This document shows positions 1 through 6,410 of a DNA stretch of 10,990 nt, in pieces. Under the pieces are notes generated by a model. It was given only the letters and a program-made list of their open reading frames with translations. It was not told the DNA's origin and did not search any database. Positions within the stretch are counted from its first letter, which is position 1. Every line of letters begins with the position of its first letter. Origin of the DNA: Chitinophagaceae bacterium (GTDB lineage Bacteria > Bacteroidota > Bacteroidia > Chitinophagales > Chitinophagaceae). Made by a program: the position numbers and the translations under genes. The stretch spans positions 1 to 10,990 of the forward strand of contig JANXWM010000690.1 of assembly GCA_025351145.1 (NCBI GenBank). Direction: 5' to 3'.

Positions 1-656
1 AAGGTGTTTTGCAGCCACCGGCGAAAACATTGATGAGTGAAACTGCTATTGTATGCAACCTTGCAAAAGCAACATTTGGTAAGCGTTTTAATATTGACTG
101 GGATGCTTTGCAAAACAATTATGATCTTATCCGTGAGCTGATCGAAAAAACAATATCCGGATTTGAAAATTATAATGAGCGTGTTCGTAAACCAGCGGGA
201 TTTTATTTGCCCAATGCTGCAAAAGAAAGAACTTTCAATACTACAAATGCCAAAGCAAATTTTAGTGTGTTGCCATTGCCGCAACAGCAATTAAAAGAAG
301 ATGAATTTATAATGATGACTATCCGCAGCCACGACCAGTTTAATACTACCATCTATGGCATGAATGATCGTTACCGCGGCATACAGAACGAACGCCGTGT
401 GGTAATGATGCATGAATTTGATATGCAGCAAGCTGGTTTTGCAAAGCATGAAGTAGTTGATATTACCAGCTCTTTCAATGGTGAATTGCGTGAAGCAAAA
501 AACTTTATCGTTGTGCCCATGCCCATTGCACGCAATTGTGTGGCCACTTATTTTCCTGAAGCAAATGCGCTTATACATATTGATGCCGTTGCGCATACAA
601 GCAACACGCCTGCATCAAAATCTGTAATTGTAAAATTGAAAAAACATGAGGGGTAA
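1..656 (+). CDS. FdhF/YdeP family molybdopterin oxidoreductase, C-terminal part
   Basis: This is the C-terminal end of a molybdopterin-dependent oxidoreductase of the YdeP/FdhF-like family, cut by the window edge. The frame is open from the first bases (GVLQPPAKTLMSE...), so the TTG at 9 is not a real start. About 218 residues are visible. The stretch HDQFNTTIYGMNDRYRGI followed by RRVVMM is the hallmark of the molybdopterin dinucleotide-binding C-terminal domain in this family. The end (CVATYFPEANALIHID, then TPASKSVIVKLKK) also fits. The upstream catalytic and iron-sulfur regions are outside the window, so the substrate cannot be stated; YdeP homologues have been linked to acid resistance but are poorly characterised. 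It ends at TAA 654-656, followed by a repeat-rich spacer with no obvious terminator. The family call is firm and the physiological role is open. Confidence 0.88.
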   Translation, partial: GVLQPPAKTLMSETAIVCNLAKATFGKRFNIDWDALQNNYDLIRELIEKTISGFENYNERVRKPAGFYLPNAAKERTFNTTNAKANFSVLPLPQQQLKEDEFIMMTIRSHDQFNTTIYGMNDRYRGIQNERRVVMMHEFDMQQAGFAKHEVVDITSSFNGELREAKNFIVVPMPIARNCVATYFPEANALIHIDAVAHTSNTPASKSVIVKLKKHEG

Positions 657-693
657 TTTTATGTACCGGGCATAGGTTCTTTGGTGATCGTTC

Positions 694-744
694 CTTGCGT
701 CGCACTCTTGTACGTTAGGAACATTTATGAGCTTTTACCGAAGC
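694..744 (+). repeat. Dispersed composite repeat, copy A
   Basis: The head CTTGCGTCGCACTCTTGTAC lies at 694-713, a 17-base middle follows, and the tail GCTTTTACCGAAGC lies at 731-744. It sits downstream of the oxidoreductase gene, in non-coding DNA. Confidence 0.75.
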
Positions 745-820
745 AATTTTTTACCGCAGATACGCAAAGACAATACAATTACTCCGCGGCTCTGCGCCTT
801 TGCGGTTACTTGTATTTTGT

Positions 821-857
821 TCAATCATAATCCAACCGTACAAGAGTGCGACGCAAG
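821..857 (-). repeat. Dispersed composite repeat, copy B (tail lost)
   Basis: The head is perfect at 838-857, read on the minus strand, and continues as GGTTGGATTATGATTGA. This matches the middle of copy E (GGTTGGACTATGAATGA) with two differences. The GCTTT-CCGAAGC tail is missing. The flank outside the head (GGTGATGCTATAAAA on the plus strand) also resembles the outer flank of copy E, so the repeat unit extends past the head. Confidence 0.7.
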
Positions 858-909
858 AGGTGATGCTATAAAAAACAAATGCTGGTACCAAAAAAATTAA
901 ATCAATTTC

Positions 910-924
910 TAAGGGTGTCCCTTA
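910..924 (-). terminator. Weak hairpin after the secreted-protein gene
   Basis: TAAGGG-TGT-CCCTTA forms a 6-bp stem with a 3-base loop, 13 bases past the stop codon at 938-940 on the minus strand. A T-rich stretch follows about 15 bases later on that strand, but not directly. The stem is short and AU-closed, so terminator function is a guess from position. Confidence 0.3.
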
Positions 925-937
925 TATCCTGTTGCCG

Positions 938-1876
938 TTAATGCTTAAAATCAAATAGTGTGGCTGTAAATTCCCCTCTTTCTTTTTTCTTGAATATTAT
1001 TCCAAAATCACCTTTATACCTCAGTATTTGCGGAACAAGCAAAGTGCCCACTCTTGTCATTTCTACCTGCATATTCACATGGAAATTATAAGCGCCGGTA
1101 TTATAACTAAGCACATAATTACGTGCAAGCACTTCAAGGGTTTTATAATCGAACCAGGTAGTCATTTCATCAACCACTATCTCTTCACGTTTAAATACGC
1201 CAAGGTCTTCCTTTGGCTTTATGGTGAATACATAAGCAAAACTTCCTTTGTAATCTATAAACTCAAGACGGTAATCGTAGAGTTTATGGGCATTATCATC
1301 GTAAAGATCAAGCTTGTCGCCAATAAAAGGTATGCCCGGAATTTTCTTTCCGGGGTTAAAGAACAGCATTTTCAATTGCTCCTTATGCTTTGCGATTCCA
1401 GTTTTATTACTTGTATTAAAGCTTCTTCCGGTAACAATATTATCTTCTCCGCATATCTTCCCTTTGGTCAAAAAAATAGAAGCATACATTTCCCCCGTTA
1501 GGTAATTTGGATTGCCTTTATTGTCAAAATAATCGCCGGTTGTTTTTTCAGATGCTACTTCCATACTGCGGCAACTGCTGTCCCTGTGCTGGATTGTTTT
1601 ACTGTTCCAGCTTGCTTTAAGGCCGTCATCTTTATTTAAAATGCGGATATCATTGTAAGAAGTGTACCCAACAATATGCAGGTTACGGAAGGCTTTATAA
1701 AAAGTAGTATCGTTTTTAATACGCTGCAGAATACTAAGATAATCCAGGTTATTATGCACCACAGCTTCAGGCAATGTTATCTTTTGATTATCCCAAATTA
1801 CAGTGGTGTCCTGGGCGTAAGTACAGGCAGCAGTAAGAAAAATTGTTATAGAAAAGAGAAAGAGGAATTGCTTCAT
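938..1876 (-). CDS. Secreted protein of unknown function, coupled to def
   Basis: I do not recognise a named family. The 312-residue protein starts with a clear signal sequence (MKQFLFLFSITIFLTAACTYAQ). Cleavage near the TYAQ-DT boundary is likely; Cys18 lies in a poor lipobox (TAAC), so a lipoprotein is possible but less likely. The mature part is mixed alpha/beta with no transmembrane segment. The C-terminal third (about 195-310) has alternating strands such as KLYDYRLEFIDYKG, SFAYVFTIKPK, TTWFDYKTLEVLAR and VPQILRYKGDFG. This looks like the open half-barrel of LolA/LolB-type or GLPGLI-type periplasmic proteins, which is an inference. The start codon overlaps the stop codon of def by 4 bp (ATGA, 1873-1876), indicating translational coupling and a shared transcript. 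It probably acts in the periplasm or on the outer membrane. Confidence 0.85.
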   Translation of the reverse strand: MKQFLFLFSITIFLTAACTYAQDTTVIWDNQKITLPEAVVHNNLDYLSILQRIKNDTTFYKAFRNLHIVGYTSYNDIRILNKDDGLKASWNSKTIQHRDSSCRSMEVASEKTTGDYFDNKGNPNYLTGEMYASIFLTKGKICGEDNIVTGRSFNTSNKTGIAKHKEQLKMLFFNPGKKIPGIPFIGDKLDLYDDNAHKLYDYRLEFIDYKGSFAYVFTIKPKEDLGVFKREEIVVDEMTTWFDYKTLEVLARNYVLSYNTGAYNFHVNMQVEMTRVGTLLVPQILRYKGDFGIIFKKKERGEFTATLFDFKH

Positions 1877-2451
1877 TTAGGAAAAACCATTTTATAATCC
1901 ACTTTTATTTTACCCTTGCTTATATCTGTAAGCTTGCCTCTGAGCATTTTGCGCTTCAATGGTTTAAGATAATCTATAAAAAGTTTGCCTTCAATATGGT
2001 CATATTCATGCTGTATAATACGGGCAGTAATACCATTAAAAGTTTCTGTGTGCGGTTCAAAATTTTCATCAAGGTATTCAAGTACCACTTCTTCGGGGCG
2101 CATTACATCTTCTCTTATTTTGGGTATGCTAAGGCAACCTTCATTGTAGCTCCAGTCTTCCCCTTCAAAGTGTTTGATGTATGCATTAATGAATACCTTT
2201 TTTATACCCGGGTCATCGGGGTACTCCCCTTTTTCATCTTCTTCCTGGTTCGCGAAAATTTGGGCGCTGTCCATCACAAATAAACGGATGTCTTTATTGA
2301 TCTGCGGTGCAGCCAAACCCACTCCATTGCTGGAGTACATGGTTTCCCACATATCTTCCAGCAGCTTTGGCAGACCAGGGTAATCCGGGGTAATTTCTGT
2401 TGCCACTTTTCTTAAAATATCCGATCCGTACGCTACAATTGGTAAAATCAT
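1873..2451 (-). CDS. def: Peptide deformylase
   Basis: The enzyme removes the formyl group from the N-terminal methionine of new proteins in the cytoplasm, using a bound metal, usually iron. All three family motifs are intact in the 192 residues: GVGLAAPQ at 43-50, EGCLSIP at 104-110 with metal ligand Cys106, and QHEYDH at 147-152 with ligands His148 and His152 and catalytic Glu149. The length is normal for Bacteroidota, including the acidic insert around 68-80 (NQEEDEKGEYPDD). The start ATG at 2449-2451 gives the usual N-terminus MILPIVAYG. It follows ruvX by 71 bp, a recurrent gene order in Bacteroidota, and overlaps the next gene by 4 bp. A TAnnTTTG box at 2481-2488 suggests its own promoter. 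It should be functional. Confidence 0.97.
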   Translation of the reverse strand: MILPIVAYGSDILRKVATEITPDYPGLPKLLEDMWETMYSSNGVGLAAPQINKDIRLFVMDSAQIFANQEEDEKGEYPDDPGIKKVFINAYIKHFEGEDWSYNEGCLSIPKIREDVMRPEEVVLEYLDENFEPHTETFNGITARIIQHEYDHIEGKLFIDYLKPLKRKMLRGKLTDISKGKIKVDYKMVFPK

Positions 2452-2480
2452 AAATCCGCTTATCTGTTAAAAATTAGCCG

Positions 2481-2488
2481 CAAAGTTA
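2481..2488 (-). promoter_or_regulatory. Candidate -7 box for def
   Basis: Minus-strand TAACTTTG matches the Bacteroidota sigma-A -7 consensus TAnnTTTG and is followed by CGG, much like the box before the methyltransferase gene. It implies a start site near 2474 and a leader of about 20-25 bases. No -33 TTTG lies at the usual 19-21 base spacing; the nearest TTTTG is 24 bases upstream. Confidence 0.4.
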
Positions 2489-2522
2489 ATTATTACATCC
2501 TTAAGGTGTTTACAAAACTGTA

Positions 2523-2936
2523 TTACCCCTGCTGTGCGAGGTACTCCTGCAGCATAATGGTGGCTGCAATTTCATCTACATTTTTTTTATTCTGACGGTC
2601 TTTTTTCTTCATGCCCATCTCCAGCATAGCAAGTTTTGCCATTTTGGAAGTATATCTTTCGTCAACTTTTTCAATAGGCATGTGGGGAAATTCTTTTTGC
2701 AACTTTTTTATAAAAGCATTTACCAAAGGTGTTGCATGTGTATCACTGTCGTCCAGGTTTTTCGGGTCCCCAATCAGTATTAATTCAACCGTTTCCTGCT
2801 TAAAATATTTTTTTAAATAGTCCATCAGGTCTTTTGTATCAACAGCCGTTAAGCCACTGGCAATTATTTTCATCGGGTCTGTAACAGCCAGCCCGGTACG
2901 TTTTCCGCCATAATCAATACAAAGTATTCTTGCCAT
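2523..2936 (-). CDS. ruvX: RuvX/YqgF family RNase H-fold nuclease
   Basis: This 137-residue YqgF/RuvX protein has an RNase H-like fold. In Escherichia coli the family processes the 5' end of pre-16S rRNA; a Holliday-junction resolvase role has also been proposed. The expected acidic residues are present: Asp8 in IDYGGKRTGLAV, Glu93 in DERYTS, and Asp121 in KNVDEIAATIMLQ. The middle motif reads GDPKNLDDS rather than the more common GLPLNMDGS type, a difference seen in Bacteroidota members as I recall them. Length is typical. The start at 2934-2936 gives MARILCIDYGG, the standard N-terminus. I found no convincing promoter box between it and repeat copy C. It precedes def on the same strand. Confidence 0.95.
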   Translation of the reverse strand: MARILCIDYGGKRTGLAVTDPMKIIASGLTAVDTKDLMDYLKKYFKQETVELILIGDPKNLDDSDTHATPLVNAFIKKLQKEFPHMPIEKVDERYTSKMAKLAMLEMGMKKKDRQNKKNVDEIAATIMLQEYLAQQG

Positions 2937-2992
2937 GTTAACCGGTAAAAAATCTTTTATGAACCAAACTTCAGATTAATAATTAAGCTTCT

Positions 2993-3053
2993 CTTGCGTC
3001 GCACTCTTGTACAGCTTGCCCCGCTTGAGGCGGGGTTCAGAACTTTACCGGGC
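2993..3053 (+). repeat. Dispersed composite repeat, copy C with GC-rich hairpin
   Basis: A perfect 20-bp head lies at 2993-3012. The middle carries a hairpin at 3019-3035 (CCCCGC-TTGAG-GCGGGG) and is followed by a diverged tail AACTTTACCGGGC at 3041-3053. It fills the gap between ruvX and the prenyltransferase gene, whose stop codon lies only 3 bases beyond the tail. The hairpin could also halt minus-strand transcription after that gene, though no U-tract follows. Confidence 0.75.
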
Positions 3054-3055
3054 TT

Positions 3056-3967
3056 TTATAAAATCAGTAAATCAGCAATAACAAATACTCCAAACACCAC
3101 ACTCGCAATGCCGTTTGCAGTCATAAATGCGATATTCACTTTACTCAGGTCATTTGGCTTTACTATAGAATGCTGGTAAAAAAGCATGCCCACAAAAACC
3201 GCAATGCCTATCCAGTACAATAAATGAAACCCACCATAAAAACCAGCAGCTATAACACAAGCCGAACTTAATACATGCAATAACTCCGATACCCTTAAGG
3301 CCTTTTGTTTACCCAAACTTGCCGGCATGGAATACAATTTTTGCGACTTATCAAACTCAACGTCCTGCAAAGCATAGATAATATCAAAGCCACTTACCCA
3401 AAAAATAACTGCCAGTGAAAATAGAATGGGCAACACATCAAACCTGCCTGTAACCGCCAGGTAAGCGCCAATTGGCGCTAACGATAACCCCAAACCTAAA
3501 ACCAAATGACAAAGTGGAGTAAACCTCTTGGTATAACTGTAAAACAATACAACAAACAAAGCCACCGGCGATAAAAAGAAACAAATTTTATTGATGAAAA
3601 ATGTAGTGGCTATAAATAAAACACAATTCAATATTACAAACCGCAAAGCGCCGTTTGCTGAGATAATTCCTTTTGGTATTTCGCGGATGGCAGTGCGTGG
3701 GTTCTTTGCATCAAAGCTCCTGTCGAGATACCGGTTGAAAGCCATTGCTGCGCTGCGGGCTGTGATCATGCAAATAAAAACAAGAAGTAGTTTAAGGCCC
3801 CACCATGAATAATTTTCAAAGCTTTTCCCCCAGCCGATTGCCGAGTTCAGATTCCACTGTTTTTGACCTTTTATTAAAGCTAAAAAAAATCCAATCATCG
3901 CAAAAGGCATCGCGAAAATGGTATGGCTAAACTTTATTAAACTCAGATAATCTTTTACTTTACTCAT
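3056..3967 (-). CDS. UbiA-family polyprenyltransferase (MqnP/UbiA-like)
   Basis: An integral membrane prenyltransferase of 303 residues that transfers a polyprenyl chain to an aromatic acceptor, presumably in menaquinone synthesis. Both Asp-rich, Mg-diphosphate-binding motifs are present: NRYLDRSFDAKNPRT at 78-92 (Asn78, Asp82, Asp86) and DIIYALQDVEFD at 195-206 (Asp195, Asp202, Asp206). RTxxREIPKG right after the first motif and SFD-type spacing are typical of the 'UbiA-like 4-hydroxybenzoate polyprenyltransferase' group that includes MqnP of the futalosine pathway. Hydrophobic segments near 14-32, 58-78, 107-125, 130-147, 158-172, 180-198, 232-262 and 280-302 fit a UbiA fold. Bacteroidota make menaquinone rather than ubiquinone, so 4-hydroxybenzoate is an unlikely acceptor; MqnP versus another acceptor cannot be settled here. 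It starts 41 bp after the methyltransferase gene and probably shares its transcript. Confidence 0.9.
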   Translation of the reverse strand: MSKVKDYLSLIKFSHTIFAMPFAMIGFFLALIKGQKQWNLNSAIGWGKSFENYSWWGLKLLLVFICMITARSAAMAFNRYLDRSFDAKNPRTAIREIPKGIISANGALRFVILNCVLFIATTFFINKICFFLSPVALFVVLFYSYTKRFTPLCHLVLGLGLSLAPIGAYLAVTGRFDVLPILFSLAVIFWVSGFDIIYALQDVEFDKSQKLYSMPASLGKQKALRVSELLHVLSSACVIAAGFYGGFHLLYWIGIAVFVGMLFYQHSIVKPNDLSKVNIAFMTANGIASVVFGVFVIADLLIL

Positions 3968-4008
3968 AATTATTTTATTTCCTCAAAAAATACAATGAAT
4001 CCCAAAAA

Positions 4009-4548
4009 TCATGGTTCAGACAAAAATCTCGCCTCGGCCAGCTTCCAGAAAATAATCCCTACCGCAACAGAGATATTGAGCGAATGCTTCATGCCAAGCT
4101 GCGGAATTTCTAAACAGCCATCACAAATCTTAAGTACATCGCTGTTTACACCTTCCACTTCGTTACCAAATACAACAGCGATTTGCTCATCTTGTTGCAT
4201 GCGGAATTTTTCTAAAGAGATACTTCCCTCTGCCTGTTCTACAGCAAATACTTTATAGCCTCTGTGCTGCAGTTGCTGTACGGCTTCCAGCGTGGTGGGA
4301 AAATGTATCCAGTCAACCGTTTCTGTAGCACCAAGCGCCGTTTTTTGAATATCCCTGTGTGGTGGCTGGGCTGTATAGCCACACAAACAAATGCCCTCGA
4401 GCAGAAATGCATCTGCCGTGCGGAATACACTGCCCACATTGTGCATGCTGCGTATATTATCAAGCACTGCTATAACCGGCGTTTTTATTGCTTCTTTAAA
4501 TTCCTGCACCGTTTTACGGCCAAGCTCATCCATTGTTAATTTGCGCAT
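4009..4548 (-). CDS. TrmH/SpoU-family RNA 2'-O-methyltransferase
   Basis: A 179-residue SPOUT-class methyltransferase that adds a methyl group from S-adenosylmethionine to a ribose 2'-OH in tRNA or rRNA. The three SpoU motifs are visible: NIRSMHNVGSVFRTADA at about 31-47 with the catalytic Arg of FRT, VVFGNEVEGV at 125-134, and IPQLGMKHSLNISVAV at 148-163, which forms the trefoil knot and cofactor pocket. The short form without an N-terminal RNA-binding domain resembles TrmL/TrmH-type enzymes; the target nucleotide cannot be read from sequence. The frame stays open to an ATG at 4596, but I place the start at 4548 (MRKLTMDELGR). That N-terminus is the conserved one, and a promoter box lies between the two ATGs. 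No Shine-Dalgarno is seen, which is normal in this phylum. Confidence 0.92.
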   Translation of the reverse strand: MRKLTMDELGRKTVQEFKEAIKTPVIAVLDNIRSMHNVGSVFRTADAFLLEGICLCGYTAQPPHRDIQKTALGATETVDWIHFPTTLEAVQQLQHRGYKVFAVEQAEGSISLEKFRMQQDEQIAVVFGNEVEGVNSDVLKICDGCLEIPQLGMKHSLNISVAVGIIFWKLAEARFLSEP

Positions 4549-4572
4549 ACAAAAACTTAAAGGCTTAAACCG

Positions 4573-4580
4573 CAAAAGTA
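4573..4580 (-). promoter_or_regulatory. Candidate -7 box for the RNA methyltransferase gene
   Basis: Minus-strand TACTTTTG followed by CGG fits TAnnTTTG. The start site would be near 4566, about 18 bases before the ATG at 4548. It rules against the upstream in-frame ATG at 4596. A -33 element is not clear; TTTG occurs upstream, but only 13 bases away. Confidence 0.45.
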
Positions 4581-4597
4581 ATTGTAAAACCCCCAAA

Positions 4598-4609
4598 CCC
4601 CTAACGGGG
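4598..4609. repeat. Short CCCC-TAAC-GGGG palindrome
   Basis: CCCC-TAAC-GGGG lies beside an A/C-rich run just upstream of the methyltransferase promoter box. Read on the minus strand it is GCCCCGTTAGGGGTTTGGGGG, less one base in the palindrome, a G-rich motif type often scattered between genes in Bacteroidota as I recall. No function is assigned. Confidence 0.3.
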
Positions 4610-4696
4610 CTTTAAATAAAGGCAGGGAAATTGATTTTAGGCTGATTAAAATTTAATCTTGTTTGAAAGCAGCTTTTTAAAAGTCGCTTAACTCTA

Positions 4697-4746
4697 CGCT
4701 TCGGTAAAGCTCAGTCACCTGCTGCAGTACAAGAGTGCGACGCAAG
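4697..4746 (-). repeat. Dispersed composite repeat, copy D
   Basis: Read on the minus strand: a perfect 20-bp head (4727-4746), a 16-base middle, and the tail GCTTTACCGAAGCG (4697-4710). It lies between the divergent methyltransferase and acetyltransferase genes, its head only 16 bases upstream of the acetyltransferase -7 box, so it may overlap the -33 region of that promoter. Confidence 0.75.
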
Positions 4747-4762
4747 TAAAGCTTCATAGCAG

Positions 4763-4770
4763 TACATTTG
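4763..4770 (+). promoter_or_regulatory. Candidate -7 box for the acetyltransferase gene
   Basis: TACATTTG followed by CCGG fits TAnnTTTG and lies 20 bases before the ATG at 4791, implying a leader of roughly 14 bases. The expected -33 region falls at the edge of repeat copy D and shows no TTTG. Confidence 0.4.
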
Positions 4771-4790
4771 CCGGGTTCAAAAAAACAAGT

Positions 4791-5243
4791 ATGATTGACT
4801 GGACTATAAAACCTTTTAACGGCCTTACCGTATATGAACTGTATGCCATTATGCGTTTGCGCAGCGAAGTATTTGTGGTAGAGCAAAACTGCCCTTACCT
4901 TGATGCAGACAACAAAGACCAAAACTGCTATCACTTTTGTGGCTGGTTAAATGAAACGCCCGTTGCTTATGTGCGTATTGTTCCGCCAGGGGTTTCGTTT
5001 AATGAAGTAAGTATTGGCCGCGTAGTTACATCGCCTGCACAAAGAAAAGGTGGTTTTGGACGCGTATTAATGGTAAAGGCAATTGAACACTGTGCCCTAA
5101 TCTTTGGCAAACAAAACATACGCATAGGCGCTCAGTTATACCTTAAGAAGTTTTATGAATCACTGGGTTTTAGCCAGTGCAGCGACATGTACCTTGAAGA
5201 CGATATTGAACACATTGAAATGATATATGTTTTCACTGATTAA
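4791..5243 (+). CDS. ElaA-like GNAT N-acetyltransferase
   Basis: A 150-residue cytoplasmic GNAT-fold acetyltransferase of the ElaA group, expected to transfer acetyl from acetyl-CoA to an unknown amine. The acetyl-CoA pyrophosphate loop (motif A) is QRKGGFGR at 84-91, preceded by the strand VSIGRVVTSP. The ElaA-type N-terminus is also clear: YELYAIMRLRSEVFVVEQNCPY at about 15-36, written here with its key residues RLRSEVFVVEQ. RIGAQLYLKKFYESLGF at 111-127 and a final EHIEM motif complete the fold. The length matches ElaA. The start at 4791 is preceded by an A-rich leader and a TAnnTTTG box. The next gene starts 46 bp after the stop and may be co-transcribed. ElaA substrates are not well established. 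Confidence 0.93.
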   Translation: MIDWTIKPFNGLTVYELYAIMRLRSEVFVVEQNCPYLDADNKDQNCYHFCGWLNETPVAYVRIVPPGVSFNEVSIGRVVTSPAQRKGGFGRVLMVKAIEHCALIFGKQNIRIGAQLYLKKFYESLGFSQCSDMYLEDDIEHIEMIYVFTD

Positions 5244-5289
5244 TTTATTTCGCTATTTTGCATTAAAAGTAAACCCGTTTCCGGATCCA

Positions 5290-6234
5290 ATGTCTCCATT
5301 TTACACCAAAATATTAACTGTATTATCCGTAATGCTTTGCATTGGCCTCACAGCCGGGGCACAGCAAACGTATGATATGGATGGCCTCACAGATCCTACG
5401 GGTTTTTGGGAACTTAATATTTCTACAGGCGGCAATAACTTTCTGGGCGACCTGGGCGGAACACAAGGCAAAGGAAGGCCATTGCTTAAAGATTACACGG
5501 CAAATACAAACAAAATGCTTGCCGGTGTATCCGTAAGTTATAATATGAACAATTGGTCACAATTTAATGTAGGTATAAATTTTTCTAAAATCAATGATGC
5601 CGACAGCCTGATTAATAACGGTGGCGGTTTTGAACGCTGGAGGTATTACCGTAACCTCAGCTTCAGGTCGAATATTACCGAAGTATATGCAGACTATACC
5701 TTTTATCCGCTGATGTATATTGACCGAAAAAGAATTGAGTTACGCCGCGTTGCGCCATTTATTACTGCCGGTATTGGCGCATTTCATTTTAAATCGCAGG
5801 CACAGTTAAACAATAAGTGGATAGACCTTCAGCCGCTTAGCCTGGAAGGCGAAGGTTTTGCTGAATACCCCGACAGAAAGCCCTATAAACTTACACAGAT
5901 TTATATACCACTCAACATTGGCGTAAAATATTATCTCGATAATACCTGGGCATTATCTACCGGCGCTTTTTTGCGTAAAACGTTTACAGATTATATTGAC
6001 GACATCAGCACAACATACATAGACCCGACGCTATTTTATAAATATTTTTCGCCCGAAAAAGCGGCCATTGCTTCGCAACTGTATTCAAGGTCCAGGAGGC
6101 CGGAGAAGGTAAAGCCCGGCATAGAAAAGGCAGATTATACCAACAAAGATTCTTACATCACTTTTTTTATTACGCTCAGTATTAAGCTGCACCCGCATAT
6201 TCCTTTCTACTATCCCAATATACCGCACAGGTAA
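5290..6234 (+). CDS. Outer-membrane beta-barrel protein, DUF6089/PorG-like
   Basis: A 314-residue predicted outer-membrane protein. I chose the ATG at 5290 because it gives a clean signal peptide, MSPFYTKILTVLSVMLCIGL then TAGA-QQ, and avoids the 17-bp overlap with the acetyltransferase gene that the ATG at 5227 would create. After a short linker, WELNISTGGNNFLGDLGG starts a series of amphipathic strands: MLAGVSVSYNM, SQFNVGINFSK, ITEVYADYTFYPL, VAPFITAGIGAFHF, IYIPLNIGVKYYL, WALSTGAFLRKTFTDYIDDI. The protein ends on a strand, SYITFFITLSIKL, plus a short tail. The opening glycine-rich strand and TDYIDDISTTYIDP resemble DUF6089 proteins, the family containing the type IX secretion component PorG. 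That link is from pattern memory, and a general barrel is the safer call. A weak TATTTTG box lies at 5254-5260. Confidence 0.85.
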   Translation: MSPFYTKILTVLSVMLCIGLTAGAQQTYDMDGLTDPTGFWELNISTGGNNFLGDLGGTQGKGRPLLKDYTANTNKMLAGVSVSYNMNNWSQFNVGINFSKINDADSLINNGGGFERWRYYRNLSFRSNITEVYADYTFYPLMYIDRKRIELRRVAPFITAGIGAFHFKSQAQLNNKWIDLQPLSLEGEGFAEYPDRKPYKLTQIYIPLNIGVKYYLDNTWALSTGAFLRKTFTDYIDDISTTYIDPTLFYKYFSPEKAAIASQLYSRSRRPEKVKPGIEKADYTNKDSYITFFITLSIKLHPHIPFYYPNIPHR

Positions 6235-6296
6235 AATTTTACGGAATAAAGCAATACATATTATGTTCCCGGCTTTTAATATTTCATAGCGTCATC

Positions 6297-6347
6297 GTTG
6301 CGTCGCACACTTGTACGGTTGGACTATGAATGAGCTTTTCCCGAAGC
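6297..6347 (+). repeat. Dispersed composite repeat, copy E
   Basis: The head has two changes (GTTGCGTCGCACACTTGTAC, 6297-6316). The middle is GGTTGGACTATGAATGA, and the tail GCTTTTCCCGAAGCG ends at 6347. It lies after the beta-barrel gene and just before the terminator hairpin. The CACAC form links the perfect copies to diverged copy F. Confidence 0.7.
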
Positions 6348-6362
6348 GTAGTGGCGAATAAA

Positions 6363-6395
6363 AAACCTGTCAGATCTTATAGATCCGACAGGTTT
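6363..6395 (-). terminator. Strong intrinsic terminator after the uvrA remnant
   Basis: AAACCTGTC-A-GATCT / AGATC-C-GACAGGTTT forms a 15-position stem with one mismatch (6372 against 6386) and a 3-base loop. On the minus strand the stem runs into six Us (plus-strand AAAAAA at 6360-6365), the classic intrinsic terminator layout. It lies 16 bases past the TAA of the uvrA remnant, so it is probably that lost gene's own terminator. On the plus strand only three Us follow, but it may also stop transcription from the beta-barrel gene, 128 bases upstream. Confidence 0.75.
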
Positions 6396-6410
6396 AAAGT
6401 TCCGGGAAAT

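Larger units (their letters stand above)
694..857. repeat. Inverted-repeat-bounded small element (MITE-like)
   Basis: Two copies of the 20-bp repeat head face each other here: CTTGCGTCGCACTCTTGTAC at 694-713 on the plus strand and its exact reverse complement at 838-857. They form perfect 20-bp terminal inverted repeats around about 124 bp. The interior has a second, imperfect inverted pair: ACCGCAGATACGCAAAGAC on the plus strand (753-771) against ACCGCAAAGGCGCAGAGCC read from the minus strand (near 790-808). No ORF fits inside. It may be a non-autonomous mobile unit, or just two extragenic repeat copies placed head to head. I see no clear target-site duplication. Confidence 0.6.

Noticed and set aside
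1028..1501. 157-codon plus-strand ORF opposite the secreted-protein gene
   Set aside because: It is antisense to a gene with a signal peptide and ATGA coupling to def; its composition is that of a shadow frame.
5227..5289. Longer start for the beta-barrel protein
   Set aside because: It would overlap the acetyltransferase gene by 17 bp and bury the signal peptide behind 21 extra residues; the ATG at 5290 gives a normal export signal.
694..6347. CRISPR array made of the recurring 20-bp sequence
   Set aside because: Copies are hundreds to thousands of bases apart, in both orientations and with genes between them; there are no regular spacers and no cas genes.
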